From positions 186,001 through 250,000 of the forward strand of contig NZ_JAHBAY010000006.1 of assembly GCF_018499875.1 (NCBI RefSeq): 64,000 nucleotides of DNA, given 5' to 3'. The translations under genes and the position numbers were made by a program. Shown one piece after another: positions 28,367 to 36,368 of the stretch. The notes under the pieces are model-generated. The model searched no databases and was not told the DNA's origin. It was given only the letters and a program-made list of their open reading frames with translations. How positions within the stretch are numbered: position 1 is the first letter of the stretch; each line of letters starts with the position of its first letter. This stretch comes from Kineosporia corallincola. GTDB taxonomy: Bacteria > Actinomycetota > Actinomycetes > Actinomycetales > Kineosporiaceae.

Positions 28367-28512
28367 GCCGGGTCCTCCTGAGGTCAGATCTGCCGGAACT
28401 GTGGACGGTTGACGGATCCGGGCACGCCGACGGTCCCCCGCCGACGGGCGCACCCCGATCTGAGGGGACAATCATGTCGGACGTCGGGGCATTCCCGGAC
28501 CGGCGGCCGATC

Positions 28513-28563
28513 CACCCAGCAGTCCCCACCAGCAGTCGCCACCAGCAGTCGCCATCGAGTCGC
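28513..28563. repeat. 13-bp tandem repeat upstream of the DUF4307 gene
   Basis: CACCAGCAGTCGC occurs twice perfectly (28527-28539, 28540-28552), flanked by an imperfect 14-bp copy at 28513 and an 11-bp copy at 28553. It ends 16 bp before the GTG start of the DUF4307 gene. Confidence 0.8.
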
Positions 28564-28579
28564 CACCAGAGGGAAGACA

Positions 28580-29029
28580 GTGACCACGCCAGCGGAGTCC
28601 CCCGCCACCGACGACCCGGCCCCCACCGAACCGGCCGCTGACGCCTCGGCAGCCCTCGCCCGGCGCTACGGCCGGCGTCGCGCCCCCCGCCGCCCCGTGG
28701 TGATCGGCGCGCTGCTGGTGCTCGCCGTGCTCGTGCTCGGATTCATCTACTGGGCCACGGTGATCGACCGCGACCGGGTGACCTACCAGGACCACAGCTT
28801 CGACGTGCGCTCCGCCTCGCAGGTAGTGGTCACCTTCGACGTGCAGTTGCACGCCGGGGCGACGAAGGCGATCTGCACGGTGCACGCCCTGAACTCCCTG
28901 GGCACCGAGGTCGGGCTGACCGACGTGGAGGTCGAGGGCGACGACGACAACCGGGTCAGGATGACCGTGACACTCCCCACGAGCGAGGAGGCCACCACCG
29001 GTCTGGTCGAGGAGTGCGTGGCCGAATAG
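28580..29029 (+). CDS. DUF4307 membrane-anchored protein
   Basis: A 149-aa protein with an acidic, Ala/Thr/Pro-rich N-terminus, an arginine-rich stop (RRYGRRRAPRRP), one transmembrane helix (VVIGALLVLAVLVLGFIYWA, about 40-60) and an extracytoplasmic beta-domain. That domain includes VTYQDHSFDVRSASQVVVTF and a cysteine in KAICTVHALN that may pair with the one in VEECVAE. This is the DUF4307 pattern (Rv1081c). Its function is unknown, but it keeps the mca-DUF4307-greA order of actinobacteria. The start is GTG at 28580 with GGGA upstream. Confidence 0.85.
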   Translation: MTTPAESPATDDPAPTEPAADASAALARRYGRRRAPRRPVVIGALLVLAVLVLGFIYWATVIDRDRVTYQDHSFDVRSASQVVVTFDVQLHAGATKAICTVHALNSLGTEVGLTDVEVEGDDDNRVRMTVTLPTSEEATTGLVEECVAE

Positions 29030-29176
29030 GCCGGTCAGGCACGGTTCGGCCAACTCCCCCGTTGCACCCTGCACTTGTCATCCGGCCTTTCTTGTTAAGC
29101 TCAAGGTTTCGTCCCGGACGCCGTCGTCGCATCAAGAAAATGGCGACCTCAATGCGACCAGAAATGGAGATGCCCC

Positions 29177-29668
29177 GTGAGTGAGACCGGTGCTGCCGTC
29201 GCATGGCTGACACAAGACGCCTATGACCGGTTGAAGAACGAGCTCGAATACCTCTCTGGCGAGGGCCGGGTCGAGATCGCGAAGACCATCGAGGCCGCCA
29301 GGGCCGAGGGCGACCTGAAGGAGAACGGCGGTTACCACGCCGCCAAGGACCAGCAGGGCAAGATGGAGGCCCGCATCCGCCAGCTGCGCCAGCTGCTCGA
29401 GACCGCCAAGGTGGGCGAGACCACGGCCAGCGACGGCACGGTGGCCTCCGGCAGCGTGGTCACGATCGACCTGGCCGGCGAGGAGATGGTCTTCCTGCTC
29501 GGCAGCCGCGAGGTCGCCGGTGACACCGACCTCGACGTGTACAGCGAGAAGAGCCCGCTCGGCTCCGCGATCGTCGGGCACAAGGTGGGCGACACCACCT
29601 CGTACACCGCCCCGAACGGCCGCGAGATCACGGTGAAGATTCTCGAGGCGAAGCCGTTCACCGGCTGA
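29177..29668 (+). CDS. greA: Transcription elongation factor GreA
   Basis: Stimulates RNA cleavage by backtracked RNA polymerase. The 163-aa protein has the N-terminal coiled coil that enters the secondary channel, with the acidic tip in ARAEGDLKENGGYHAAKDQQ. The C-terminal FKBP-like domain ends in the DTTSYTAPNGREITVKILE motif. The start is GTG at 29177 with GGAG 7 nt upstream. A TTGTCA hexamer at 29075 and TAAGCT at 29096 could be a weak promoter (15-bp spacing). A very strong terminator follows the gene. Confidence 0.96.
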   Translation: MSETGAAVAWLTQDAYDRLKNELEYLSGEGRVEIAKTIEAARAEGDLKENGGYHAAKDQQGKMEARIRQLRQLLETAKVGETTASDGTVASGSVVTIDLAGEEMVFLLGSREVAGDTDLDVYSEKSPLGSAIVGHKVGDTTSYTAPNGREITVKILEAKPFTG

Positions 29669-29714
29669 GTTCCGCTCACCTCACGGCGGCCCCGCGGTAT
29701 TGACCGCGTTCCGC

Positions 29715-29764
29715 GCGCAAAAGGCGGCCCGGGCTTCGCACGAAGCCCGGGCCGCCTTTTGCGC
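29715..29764. terminator. Strong bidirectional terminator after greA
   Basis: Perfect 24-bp arms (29715-29738, 29741-29764) that include AAAAGG/CCTTTT, so each strand has a T-run at the 3' side of the stem. Confidence 0.95.
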
Positions 29765-29832
29765 AAGAGACCTTCGCACCGTGCGCCCGGCGCTAAAAAC
29801 CCTGGGGTAATCAAACTGGGACGATGCCTGAC

Positions 29833-29940
29833 ATGTGCGGGCTCGCCGGCGAGGTGCGGTTCGATTCCTCACGTGCCGATGCCGGGGCGGCCGCGGGGGC
29901 ACGGGGAATCGCGGCCCGGTCGCCGAAGGGTCCAGTTGTC
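29833..29940 (+). pseudogene. Remnant of a glutamine-hydrolysing asparagine-synthase-like gene
   Basis: Translation from the ATG at 29833 begins MCGLAGEVRFDSSRADAG and continues with ARGIAARSPKG. This is the class II glutamine amidotransferase start, with Cys1 nucleophile and the beta-strand that follows. It corresponds to the MAARGPDG region of AsnB-type proteins. After about 35 codons the similarity is lost and the sequence turns into short CTTTCAGG repeats. No other part of such a gene is found nearby. It is likely a truncated remnant. The match is judged by eye. Confidence 0.55.
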
Positions 29941-29999
29941 AGCGACTTTCAGGCGGCACGGACTTTCAGGTGGCGCGGCGCTTTCGGGCGCGCGGGCTT

Positions 30000-31253
30000 T
30001 CAGGCATCGGGGCGGCCCGGTGCGGTGACGACGTGGGGGTCGTCCTCGTCGGTGTCGTCCCAGGTGGACCGGTCGTCGGTCGCGTCGTCGGTCGCCTCGT
30101 CGTCGCGGGACTCGTCGGCCAGCGGCCCGACCTGTTCCTCGCTGGGTTGCTCGTGCCGGCCTTCGGGGTCACGGCCGGCCAGGTACTCGCCGATCACGTT
30201 GGCCACGGCCACGAACGGCACCGCGAACAGGGCACCGACGATGCCGGCCAGCAGCACCCCGGCCGAGATCGCGATAATCACGGCCAGCGGGTGCACGCGC
30301 ACCGCCCGGCCGAGCAGGAACGGCTGGAGCACGTGGGCCTCCAGCTGCTGCACGGCGATCACGATGCCGAGCATGATCACGGCGTCCCAGAAACCGCCGG
30401 CCACCAGCGCGACCAGCACGGCCGCGGCGCCGGACACCAGAGCACCGACGATCGGCACGAAGGCGCCGATGAAGACCACCATGCCGAGTGGAAAGGCCAG
30501 CGGTACCCCGAGGAAGGCCGCGCCGACGCCGACGCCCACGCCGTCCACAATGGCCACGATCACGGTGGCCCGCACGTACGCGGTGAGCGTAGCCCAGGCC
30601 CGCACGCCCGAGCCACGCACCTTGTCACGGGTGGGGGCGGGGAACAGGCCGACCACCCACTCCCACATCCGGTCGCCGCCGGAGAGGAAGAAGTAGGTGG
30701 AGAACAGCACGATGAAGATGCCGGTGAGCACGTGACCGGCGGTGTTGGTGACTTCCAGCGCGCCGGAGACGATCTCGCTGCCGCCGTTGCCGCGGATGCT
30801 GTCCTGGATGCTGGTGACGTACTCGTCGAGCTGGTCGCTGGTCACGTTGAGGGGGCCGCGGGCCAGCTGGGCCTGGAGCTCGGTGATGCCGTCGGCGGCG
30901 TCGTCACGCAGGTCGTCGAAACCGGTGACGGCCTGCTGCCCGATCAGCGTCATCAGGCCGGCCACGAAGACGATCGTGAGGAACACCGTGAGCAGGGCCG
31001 CCGCCGCGTTCGGCAGCCCGGCCCGGTTCTCGCCCCGCGACAGCCCCCGGTGCAACGGCTTCAGCAGCGCCGACAGCATCAGGGCCACGAGCAGCGGCAC
31101 GAAGATCACCTGGTACTGGCTGAAGATGCGCCACAGCAGCCAGACCGTGCCGGCGATGAGCAGCACCCGCCAGGCCCACGCCGCGCTCACCCGCAGGCCG
31201 TGCGGGAGTTCGGCCGGGCGCACCCGGGTCGGGTCGTCCTGCTCGATGCTCAC
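30000..31253 (-). CDS. AI-2E family transporter (PerM-like)
   Basis: A 417-aa membrane protein with about eight transmembrane segments. The family core is recognisable: FVPLLVALMLSALLKPLHRG near the N-terminus, LFSTYFFLSGGDRMW in the middle, and FIGAFVPIVGALVSGAAAVL plus QQLEAHVLQPFLLGRAVRVHP near the C-terminus. The family includes the quorum-signal exporter TqsA and Na+/H+ exchangers, so the substrate cannot be told. The C-terminal tail of about 50 residues is strongly acidic (DDEATDDATDD). The start is GTG at 31253 without a strong ribosome site. No greA co-transcription is possible because the genes converge. Confidence 0.9.
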   Translation of the reverse strand: MSIEQDDPTRVRPAELPHGLRVSAAWAWRVLLIAGTVWLLWRIFSQYQVIFVPLLVALMLSALLKPLHRGLSRGENRAGLPNAAAALLTVFLTIVFVAGLMTLIGQQAVTGFDDLRDDAADGITELQAQLARGPLNVTSDQLDEYVTSIQDSIRGNGGSEIVSGALEVTNTAGHVLTGIFIVLFSTYFFLSGGDRMWEWVVGLFPAPTRDKVRGSGVRAWATLTAYVRATVIVAIVDGVGVGVGAAFLGVPLAFPLGMVVFIGAFVPIVGALVSGAAAVLVALVAGGFWDAVIMLGIVIAVQQLEAHVLQPFLLGRAVRVHPLAVIIAISAGVLLAGIVGALFAVPFVAVANVIGEYLAGRDPEGRHEQPSEEQVGPLADESRDDEATDDATDDRSTWDDTDEDDPHVVTAPGRPDA

Positions 31254-31296
31254 CCGTCCATCTTGCCTGCTGTGTGAAGATCGGCGCGGCGAATCC

Positions 31297-32652
31297 TCAC
31301 CCCGGGGCCACCGGTTGCAGACCGGCCGTCGCGAGTCGCCGCACCACCGCCGGATCCGCCCGGCCGCTCAGCAGCCCCGCGGCGAACAGCGTGTACCTCG
31401 CGTCCACGGCCAGGGTCGCCTGCTCGGGCACGGCCCAGCCACCGGCGTGGTCGGCCAGCAGTTGCTTGAGGACGTCGTCCCGCTCCGCTCCCCCGCAGTG
31501 ACGCAGCACACCCCCGCTCCCCACCACCGTGACGACCTCGCGCAGCGGGCGCGGCAGGGCGCCCGGGTGCGGCGCGCGGCCGTGACGGCGGACCGCGATC
31601 AGGACCGCCAGCCGGGCCAGCGTCAGGTCGAGGTGCTGGGCGGGCCGCGCCGACGGGGACCCGACGCGCGCCCGGAGCCGCGCGGCGTCCTCCTCTTCCA
31701 GCAGCCCTTCGGCCAGCGCGGCCTCGACCACCCCGGCCGCCCCCGAGCGCACGCCCAGGTCGCCTTCGACGGTGCGGGCGCAGAGCCAGTCCCCGGTGGC
31801 GCCGGTCGTTTTCCCCTGGGGGCCGTGCTCGGGGTCGTGGGCCGGGTCGGGGAGCGCGGAGTACACGTCGGTGGTGGCACCGCCGACGTCGGCCAGCAGC
31901 AGCCCCCGGCCCGCGGCGAGCGCCTCGACGCCGGACAGCACGGCGTCCGGGGTCGGTGCCACCACGAGCTGCCGGAAGCTGCGCCCGGCGATTCGTGAGC
32001 CGCTGCGCGACAGGCCTTTTCCGCCGATCACATGCTCGAGGAAGGCGGCCCGCACGGCCTCCCGGGCGGGGCCGGGACGGTAGGTGCCGATGCTCGGCAG
32101 CAGGTTGTCAGTGACGCTGACCGCGCGACCCCGGCGGCGCAGCTGTGCCTCCACCTCGGCGGAGGCGTCCTGGTTGCAGGCCACCACCACCGGCACCGGG
32201 AGGCGGGCGACGCCCAGACGCCGGGCGTTGTGCACCACCACGTCGGCGTTGCCCCCGTCGGTGCCGCCGGTGAGGACGATCAGGTCGGGCCGGTCGTCGC
32301 GCAGGGCCCGCACGCCGTCGGGGGTGAGCGGACCGGAGCTCAGGTGCACCACCCGGCCGCCGGCCGAGAGCGCCGCTCTACGGCCGGCTTCCGCGGTGAC
32401 CAGCCGCTCGTGGCCGACCACGGCCAGCCGCAGGCCGCCGCCGGCGCTGGAGCAGGCCAGGATCTCGGCGGCATGGACATGTCGGGGGTCGGGCGCGGCC
32501 AGCTCTTCCCGCACCGCGGCGATGCCGGCCATCACGTCGGGCCGGGTGGTGGGGTGCTGCGCCGTGCCCAGCACCCCACCGTCGGAGGCATCGACCAGCA
32601 CCGCCTTGGTGTAGGTCGAGCCGACGTCCACACACAGAACCAGTTGCGGCAC
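31297..32652 (-). CDS. Glutamate-mutase MutL-family ATPase-fold protein
   Basis: A 451-aa protein of the MutL group found with B12-dependent glutamate mutase (unrelated to mismatch-repair MutL). It has an actin/hsp70-type fold: phosphate-1 loop LCVDVGSTYTKAVLVD at the N-terminus, LTGGTDGGN, and the phosphate-2-like LLADVGGATTDVYSAL. Members are thought to be chaperones or reactivases for B12 mutases or related enzymes. No mutase S/E subunit gene lies within the window. The start is GTG at 32652 with GGGAGG 4 nt upstream. It may be co-transcribed with metB, 117 bp upstream on the same strand. Confidence 0.85.
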   Translation of the reverse strand: MPQLVLCVDVGSTYTKAVLVDASDGGVLGTAQHPTTRPDVMAGIAAVREELAAPDPRHVHAAEILACSSAGGGLRLAVVGHERLVTAEAGRRAALSAGGRVVHLSSGPLTPDGVRALRDDRPDLIVLTGGTDGGNADVVVHNARRLGVARLPVPVVVACNQDASAEVEAQLRRRGRAVSVTDNLLPSIGTYRPGPAREAVRAAFLEHVIGGKGLSRSGSRIAGRSFRQLVVAPTPDAVLSGVEALAAGRGLLLADVGGATTDVYSALPDPAHDPEHGPQGKTTGATGDWLCARTVEGDLGVRSGAAGVVEAALAEGLLEEEDAARLRARVGSPSARPAQHLDLTLARLAVLIAVRRHGRAPHPGALPRPLREVVTVVGSGGVLRHCGGAERDDVLKQLLADHAGGWAVPEQATLAVDARYTLFAAGLLSGRADPAVVRRLATAGLQPVAPG

Positions 32653-32769
32653 CGGGCCTCCCTGCCTCGCCGCTGCGACCGATCAGATGTTGCTGACGTT
32701 CCGGTGCCCGGACGCTGCCGTCGCCGGCCTCGCCCCGGCTCCGCCGTGCCCCCTGAGCCCGGTGTGTGC

Positions 32770-34014
32770 TCAGCCCAGCGCCTGCTCCAGGTCGGCGATC
32801 AGGTCCGAGGCGTCTTCCAGCCCGACCGAGATCCGGACCAGGTCGTCCGGCACCTCGAGCGCCGAGCCGGCCACCGAGGCGTGGGTCATCTGGCCCGGGT
32901 GCTCGATCAGCGACTCCACCCCGCCCAGCGACTCGGCCAGGGTGAACACCCGCGCCTTGCGGCACACCTCGAGCGCGGCCTCACGGCCACCGGCGACCTG
33001 GAACGAGATCATCCCGCCGAAGCGCCGCATCTGCTCGGCCGCCGCCTTGTGGCCCGGGTGGTCGTCGAGGGCCGGGTAGAGCACCCGGGTGATCTTCGGG
33101 TGCTGACGCAGCATCTCGACCACCTTCTCGGCGTTGTCGCAGTGCCGCTCCATGCGCACGGCCAGGGTCTTCAGCCCGCGCTGCACCAGCCAGGAGTCGA
33201 ACGGGCCGGGGACGGCGCCCATCGAGTTCTGGTGGAAACCGACGCGCTCGGAGACACTTTCGCCCAGACCCGCGACGCCGGCCATCCACGGGGCGGACGC
33301 CCGGTCGGACACGACGACCGCGCCGCCGACGACGTCGGAGTGGCCGCCGCAGTACTTGGTGGTGGAGTGCACGACGATGTCGGCGCCGAGGCTCAGCGGC
33401 TGCTGGAGGTACGGCGTGGCGAAGGTGTTGTCGACTACCAGCAGTGCCCCGGCCTCGTGCGTGACCTCGGCCAGGGCGGCGATGTCGGCCACGGACAGCA
33501 GCGGGTTCGTCGGGGTCTCGATCCAGACCAGGCGGGTGCGGCCGGGCTCGATGGCGGCCCGCACCTCTTCGACGTCCACGATGGAGGCGGGCGTGTGCCG
33601 CACCCCCCACGGCTCGGCGACGCGGGACACCAGACGGTAGGTGCCGCCGTAGGCGTCGTCAGGGATCACGATGTGGTCGCCGGGGCGCAGCAGCGAGCGC
33701 AGGAGGGCGTCTTCGGCGGCCAGGCCGGAGGCGAACGCGAAGCCCTGGGCCGAGCCGTCGGGAGCCTCCAGAGCGGCCAGACACTCTTCGAGCGCGGTGC
33801 GGGTGGGGTTGCCCGACCGCGAGTACTCGTACCCCGTGCCCAGCCCCTGGCGGAGGCCGCCCACGCCGTCCTGCGCGTAGGTGGAGGTCTGGTAGATCGG
33901 GGTGACGACCGCCCCGGTGGCGGGGTCGGCCTCGGATCCCACGTGGATCGCCCGGGTCGAGAACCCGGCCTGTGACCAGCGGGAATTTCCGGAGATCTGG
34001 TTCGGCTCGTTCAC
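32770..34014 (-). CDS. metB: Cystathionine gamma-synthase (PLP-dependent, Cys/Met metabolism family)
   Basis: Fold-type I PLP enzyme of about 414 aa that condenses an activated homoserine with cysteine to give cystathionine for methionine synthesis, or works in the reverse direction. The PLP lysine is in HSTTKYCGGHSD (about residue 219). GYEYSRSGNPTRTALE, ETPTNPLLSVADI, and the C-terminal ESLGGVESLIEHPGQMTH are all characteristic. Synteny with greA and mca matches Rv1079 (metB). A cystathionine gamma-lyase activity cannot be excluded by sequence. The start is GTG at 34014 with only a weak ribosome site. cbs lies 20 kb away in the window. Confidence 0.92.
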   Translation of the reverse strand: MNEPNQISGNSRWSQAGFSTRAIHVGSEADPATGAVVTPIYQTSTYAQDGVGGLRQGLGTGYEYSRSGNPTRTALEECLAALEAPDGSAQGFAFASGLAAEDALLRSLLRPGDHIVIPDDAYGGTYRLVSRVAEPWGVRHTPASIVDVEEVRAAIEPGRTRLVWIETPTNPLLSVADIAALAEVTHEAGALLVVDNTFATPYLQQPLSLGADIVVHSTTKYCGGHSDVVGGAVVVSDRASAPWMAGVAGLGESVSERVGFHQNSMGAVPGPFDSWLVQRGLKTLAVRMERHCDNAEKVVEMLRQHPKITRVLYPALDDHPGHKAAAEQMRRFGGMISFQVAGGREAALEVCRKARVFTLAESLGGVESLIEHPGQMTHASVAGSALEVPDDLVRISVGLEDASDLIADLEQALG

Positions 34015-34167
34015 GGGGCCCAAGCTACTACCGGGCGGCGACAGTTCCGGCCACCCGCGCGGTCGGCGGCGGGAACGGACCGGGGCCACACTCGGTTGTG
34101 GTAGGCGGGCGCGGACCGGTCGTTCCGCCCGGAGGAATCCGCCCGGAGGAAACAGGAGGAGGTCGGA

Positions 34168-34857
34168 ATGATTTTCGGCAGCAGGGCGAGGAGCACGATG
34201 GTGGAGCAGGACCAGGCTCTGCCGGGCCGCGACAGCCGGCCGTTCACCGTCCCGGCCCGGCATGCCGTGCTCGGCACACCGCTCGAGGGCCCCTGGCCCG
34301 AGGGCACCCAGGTGGTTTACGTTGCCATGGGCTGTTTCTGGGGTGCGGAGAAGACGTTCTGGCAGACCCCCGGCGTCGTCACCACCGCGGTCGGTTACCA
34401 GGGTGGCCACACCCCGAACCCGACCTACGAGGAGACCTGCACCAGCCTCACCGGCCACACCGAGGCCGTGCTGGTGGCCTACGACCCGGCCAGGGTCAGC
34501 ATCAACGACCTGCTCAAGACGTTCTGGGAGTCGCACGACCCGACCCAGGGCTACCGCCAGGGCAACGACCTGGGCACGCAGTACCGCTCGGCGTTCTACT
34601 GGACCACCGACGAGCAGCGTGAGGCCTACGAATCGAGCCGGGCCACCTACCAGGCCGCCCTCGACAAGGCCGGATTCGGCGCCGTCACCACGGAGTCCCG
34701 CTCCGCGCAGGAAGCCGGCACGTTCTGGTACGCCGAGGACTACCACCAGCAGTACCTCTACAAGAACCCGAACGGGTACTGCCCCGATCACGGCACGGGC
34801 GTCGCCTGCCCGATCGGCGTGGGCGTGCTGTACGGAACCGGCGTGAAGGCCGAGTAA
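34168..34857 (+). CDS. msrA: Peptide-methionine (S)-S-oxide reductase
   Basis: Repairs oxidised methionine (S-epimer) in proteins. The 229-aa protein has the catalytic [12 protein letters not shown] (Cys56), [14 protein letters not shown] and the C-terminal [20 protein letters not shown] motif. The last contains a resolving cysteine, with a further one at GVACPIG. The start is the ATG at 34168 with AGGAGGAGG 6 nt upstream. It is divergent from metB, and the two share about 150 bp of promoter space. A 62-bp copy of its 3' part reappears at 35536. Confidence 0.95.
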   Translation: MIFGSRARSTMVEQDQALPGRDSRPFTVPARHAVLGTPLEGPWPEGTQVVYVAMGCFWGAEKTFWQTPGVVTTAVGYQGGHTPNPTYEETCTSLTGHTEAVLVAYDPARVSINDLLKTFWESHDPTQGYRQGNDLGTQYRSAFYWTTDEQREAYESSRATYQAALDKAGFGAVTTESRSAQEAGTFWYAEDYHQQYLYKNPNGYCPDHGTGVACPIGVGVLYGTGVKAE

Positions 34858-34900
34858 GGCTCCCGGCCGCGCCCGCCCCCACAGCGGGCACGGCTTCGGA

Positions 34901-35278
34901 TCAGGCCGCCACGAAACTCTTGAGCTGACCGGCGATCACAGCCAGATCGTCGAGTTCGCCCGACGCGATGGCCATCACCAGGTCGAAGGCGTCGTCGTCA
35001 GCCGGCGCGAGCTCCACACCGTTCTTGGCACAGAAGACGTAGGTCCCCAGCCACGCCAGCCGCTTGTTGCCATCGACCAGCGGATGGTTGGACACCAGCG
35101 AGTGCAGGAGCGCCGCCGCCTTGGTCAGCAGGTCCGGATAAGCCTCCTGGCCGAACATCCCGGCCCGGGGCCGGTTCACCGCAGCGTCCAGGAGACCGAT
35201 GTCCCGCACCTGGACCGGCCCGGCGACGGCATACCGCGAGATCAGCAGGGCCTGCTCGACGCTCAGGTAGCGGATCAT
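34901..35278 (-). CDS. Doc-family (death-on-curing) toxin
   Basis: A 125-aa Fic-fold protein. Doc toxins of this kind phosphorylate elongation factor Tu and stop translation. The active-site motif is HPLVDGNKR (residues 65-73), the normal HPF(x)DGNKR with Leu in place of Phe. The N-terminal YLSVEQALLISRYAV and GLLDAAVNRPRA are typical of bacterial Doc. Its ATG overlaps the antitoxin stop by 4 bp, as in a translationally coupled toxin-antitoxin operon. The module lies between msrA and a partial msrA copy, which suggests it was inserted. Confidence 0.88.
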   Translation of the reverse strand: MIRYLSVEQALLISRYAVAGPVQVRDIGLLDAAVNRPRAGMFGQEAYPDLLTKAAALLHSLVSNHPLVDGNKRLAWLGTYVFCAKNGVELAPADDDAFDLVMAIASGELDDLAVIAGQLKSFVAA

Positions 35279-35478
35279 TCGCCGAGACGGCGCAGCAGAT
35301 CGGCGAACTTCGTCGCACCCGCAGCCGCGAGTTCCTCGGTCTGAGCATCGTCGTCGGCCCGGAGCAGGTAGTCACTGATCGCAGCCTGCGCAACCTGCTG
35401 CATGCTCCGACCCTCCCGATCAGCCCTGCGTCGAAGAGCCTCGGACTGCACATCATCAAGACGTAGTGTCATCGCCAT
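35275..35478 (-). CDS. Ribbon-helix-helix antitoxin of the Doc module
   Basis: A small (about 67 aa) protein starting MAMTLRLDDVQSEALRRRAD with REGRSMQQVAQAAISDYL, a standard ribbon-helix-helix antitoxin that both represses its operon and binds the toxin through its C-terminus (ELAAAGATKFADLLRRLGE). ATGs at 35487, 35478 and 35472 are all in frame, so the exact start is open. There is no strong ribosome site, which suggests a near-leaderless message. Direct repeats TGATACCA lie immediately upstream and are the probable operator. Confidence 0.85.
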   Translation of the reverse strand: MAMTLRLDDVQSEALRRRADREGRSMQQVAQAAISDYLLRADDDAQTEELAAAGATKFADLLRRLGE

Positions 35479-35486
35479 GCACGCCA

Positions 35487-35505
35487 TGATACCAACTTGA
35501 TACCA
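35487..35505. promoter_or_regulatory. Direct-repeat operator of the toxin-antitoxin operon
   Basis: TGATACCA occurs at 35487-35494 and again at 35498-35505, 11 bp apart (one helical turn), at the start of the antitoxin gene. This is the spacing expected for two ribbon-helix-helix dimers side by side. Confidence 0.65.
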
Positions 35506-35535
35506 CTCAACCGCTTCAATTACCGGTTGAGGGCT

Positions 35536-35597
35536 AGGACTACCACCAGCAGCACCTCTGCAAGAACCCGAACGGCTACTGCCCCGGCCACGGCACC
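35536..35597 (+). pseudogene. Partial copy of the msrA 3' end
   Basis: 62 bp matching 34736-34797 of msrA with five mismatches, by eye (about 92 percent identity), exactly 800 bp downstream. It would encode [19 protein letters not shown]. It has no start codon and no upstream msrA sequence. It is a remnant of a duplicated or replaced msrA. Confidence 0.8.
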
Positions 35598-35618
35598 CGG
35601 CACCGCGCAGAACCGTCG

Positions 35619-35909
35619 TCAGTCCGCCGCCAGAAGCCGCTCGTCCAGCTCCTGGATCCAGAAGGCAGCCAGGTCGGCAGGACTCTCCGCGCCGCATCCC
35701 GCCATGTAGGCCCTCGTGGCCTCGAGGCGATCCACGGCCTGCGCTCCGGAGGCAAGGTCCTCGTAGCGAACCTCGACGGCAAAGTCCTCTGCTCCCCGCG
35801 ACACCAGCCGGACGTCCCCCACCACCGCTCCTCGCCCGTTCGGGGAGAGTCCCTGCCGGGCAAAGGCTCTGGACAGGTTGGCGACGAAGCCCGCCTCGTC
35901 GTCAATCAT
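35619..35909 (-). CDS. Small hypothetical acidic protein
   Basis: A 96-aa protein that I do not recognise. It begins MIDDEAGFVANLSRAFARQG, contains GAVVGDVRLVSRGAEDFAVEV (beta-strand-rich) and ends with helical DLAAFWIQELDERLLAAD. Its ATG overlaps the stop of the upstream small gene by 4 bp, so they are coupled. It has the size and layout of an immunity or antidote protein in a two-gene accessory module. The upstream gene could be its partner, but nothing in the sequence proves this. Confidence 0.55.
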   Translation of the reverse strand: MIDDEAGFVANLSRAFARQGLSPNGRGAVVGDVRLVSRGAEDFAVEVRYEDLASGAQAVDRLEATRAYMAGCGAESPADLAAFWIQELDERLLAAD

Positions 35910-36254
35910 TGATTTTCCCGATAGGCATTGACGACCCCCATCATGCGCTTGTAACCGTCCCGATGAGTGGTGTTCACCACCACCCGGAAACGGTAGACCG
36001 GATCACAATCCGTCTGCCAGGACGTCACGTATATGTCCGTGGTGGAGTTCTGGGCCCAGTGGCTTGCCGGGGCGGACAACGTGATGACGATCACGTCGCG
36101 GTACCAGACGTTCCAGCGTCCTTTCGCCTTGAGTTTCTTCACCCCCCCATCCCTTCGCGCCGTCCCAGTACCCGCACACCTCAGCGGAACGCTCCGACCG
36201 CAGGTGTCTGTGTAGGTCGAGTACGTGTGCCAGGAGGCGGAGGATGTCGTGCAT
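35906..36254 (-). pseudogene. Small hypothetical gene, apparently frameshifted at a seven-C run
   Basis: The 3' part (GTG at 36142 to stop at 35906, 78 aa) reads KGRWNVWYRDVIVITLSAP then TDIYVTSWQTDCDPVYRFRV. It resembles a compact beta-domain and is coupled to the next gene by 4-bp overlap. The frame upstream of it (from ATG 36254: MHDILRLLAHVLDLHRHLRSE, ending CGYWDGAKGWG) also looks protein-like, but is one base out of phase. Removing one base from the seven-C run at 36142-36148 joins the two into one protein of about 115 aa. It is thus either a recent frameshift, a sequencing error in a homopolymer, or two separate genes. Function unknown. Confidence 0.5.
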
Positions 36255-36368
36255 GCCGCCATCACGTCCAACGGCCCCGGTCAGCGAAATGCCCCGGTTC
36301 TGCCCTCTCTTCGCCCCGAGGACGCAGCTCCGGCCGTCGCGCAACACCAGGCCCACCCGTCCGGCGCC

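Noticed and set aside
31297-32652. DNA mismatch-repair MutL
   Set aside because: The sequence has an actin/hsp70-type phosphate-loop layout, not the GHKL ATPase motifs of repair MutL.
36003-36356. 118-codon frame overlapping the small frameshifted gene
   Set aside because: Only its middle section looks protein-like; after the C-run it turns into an Arg/His-rich shadow of the better frame.
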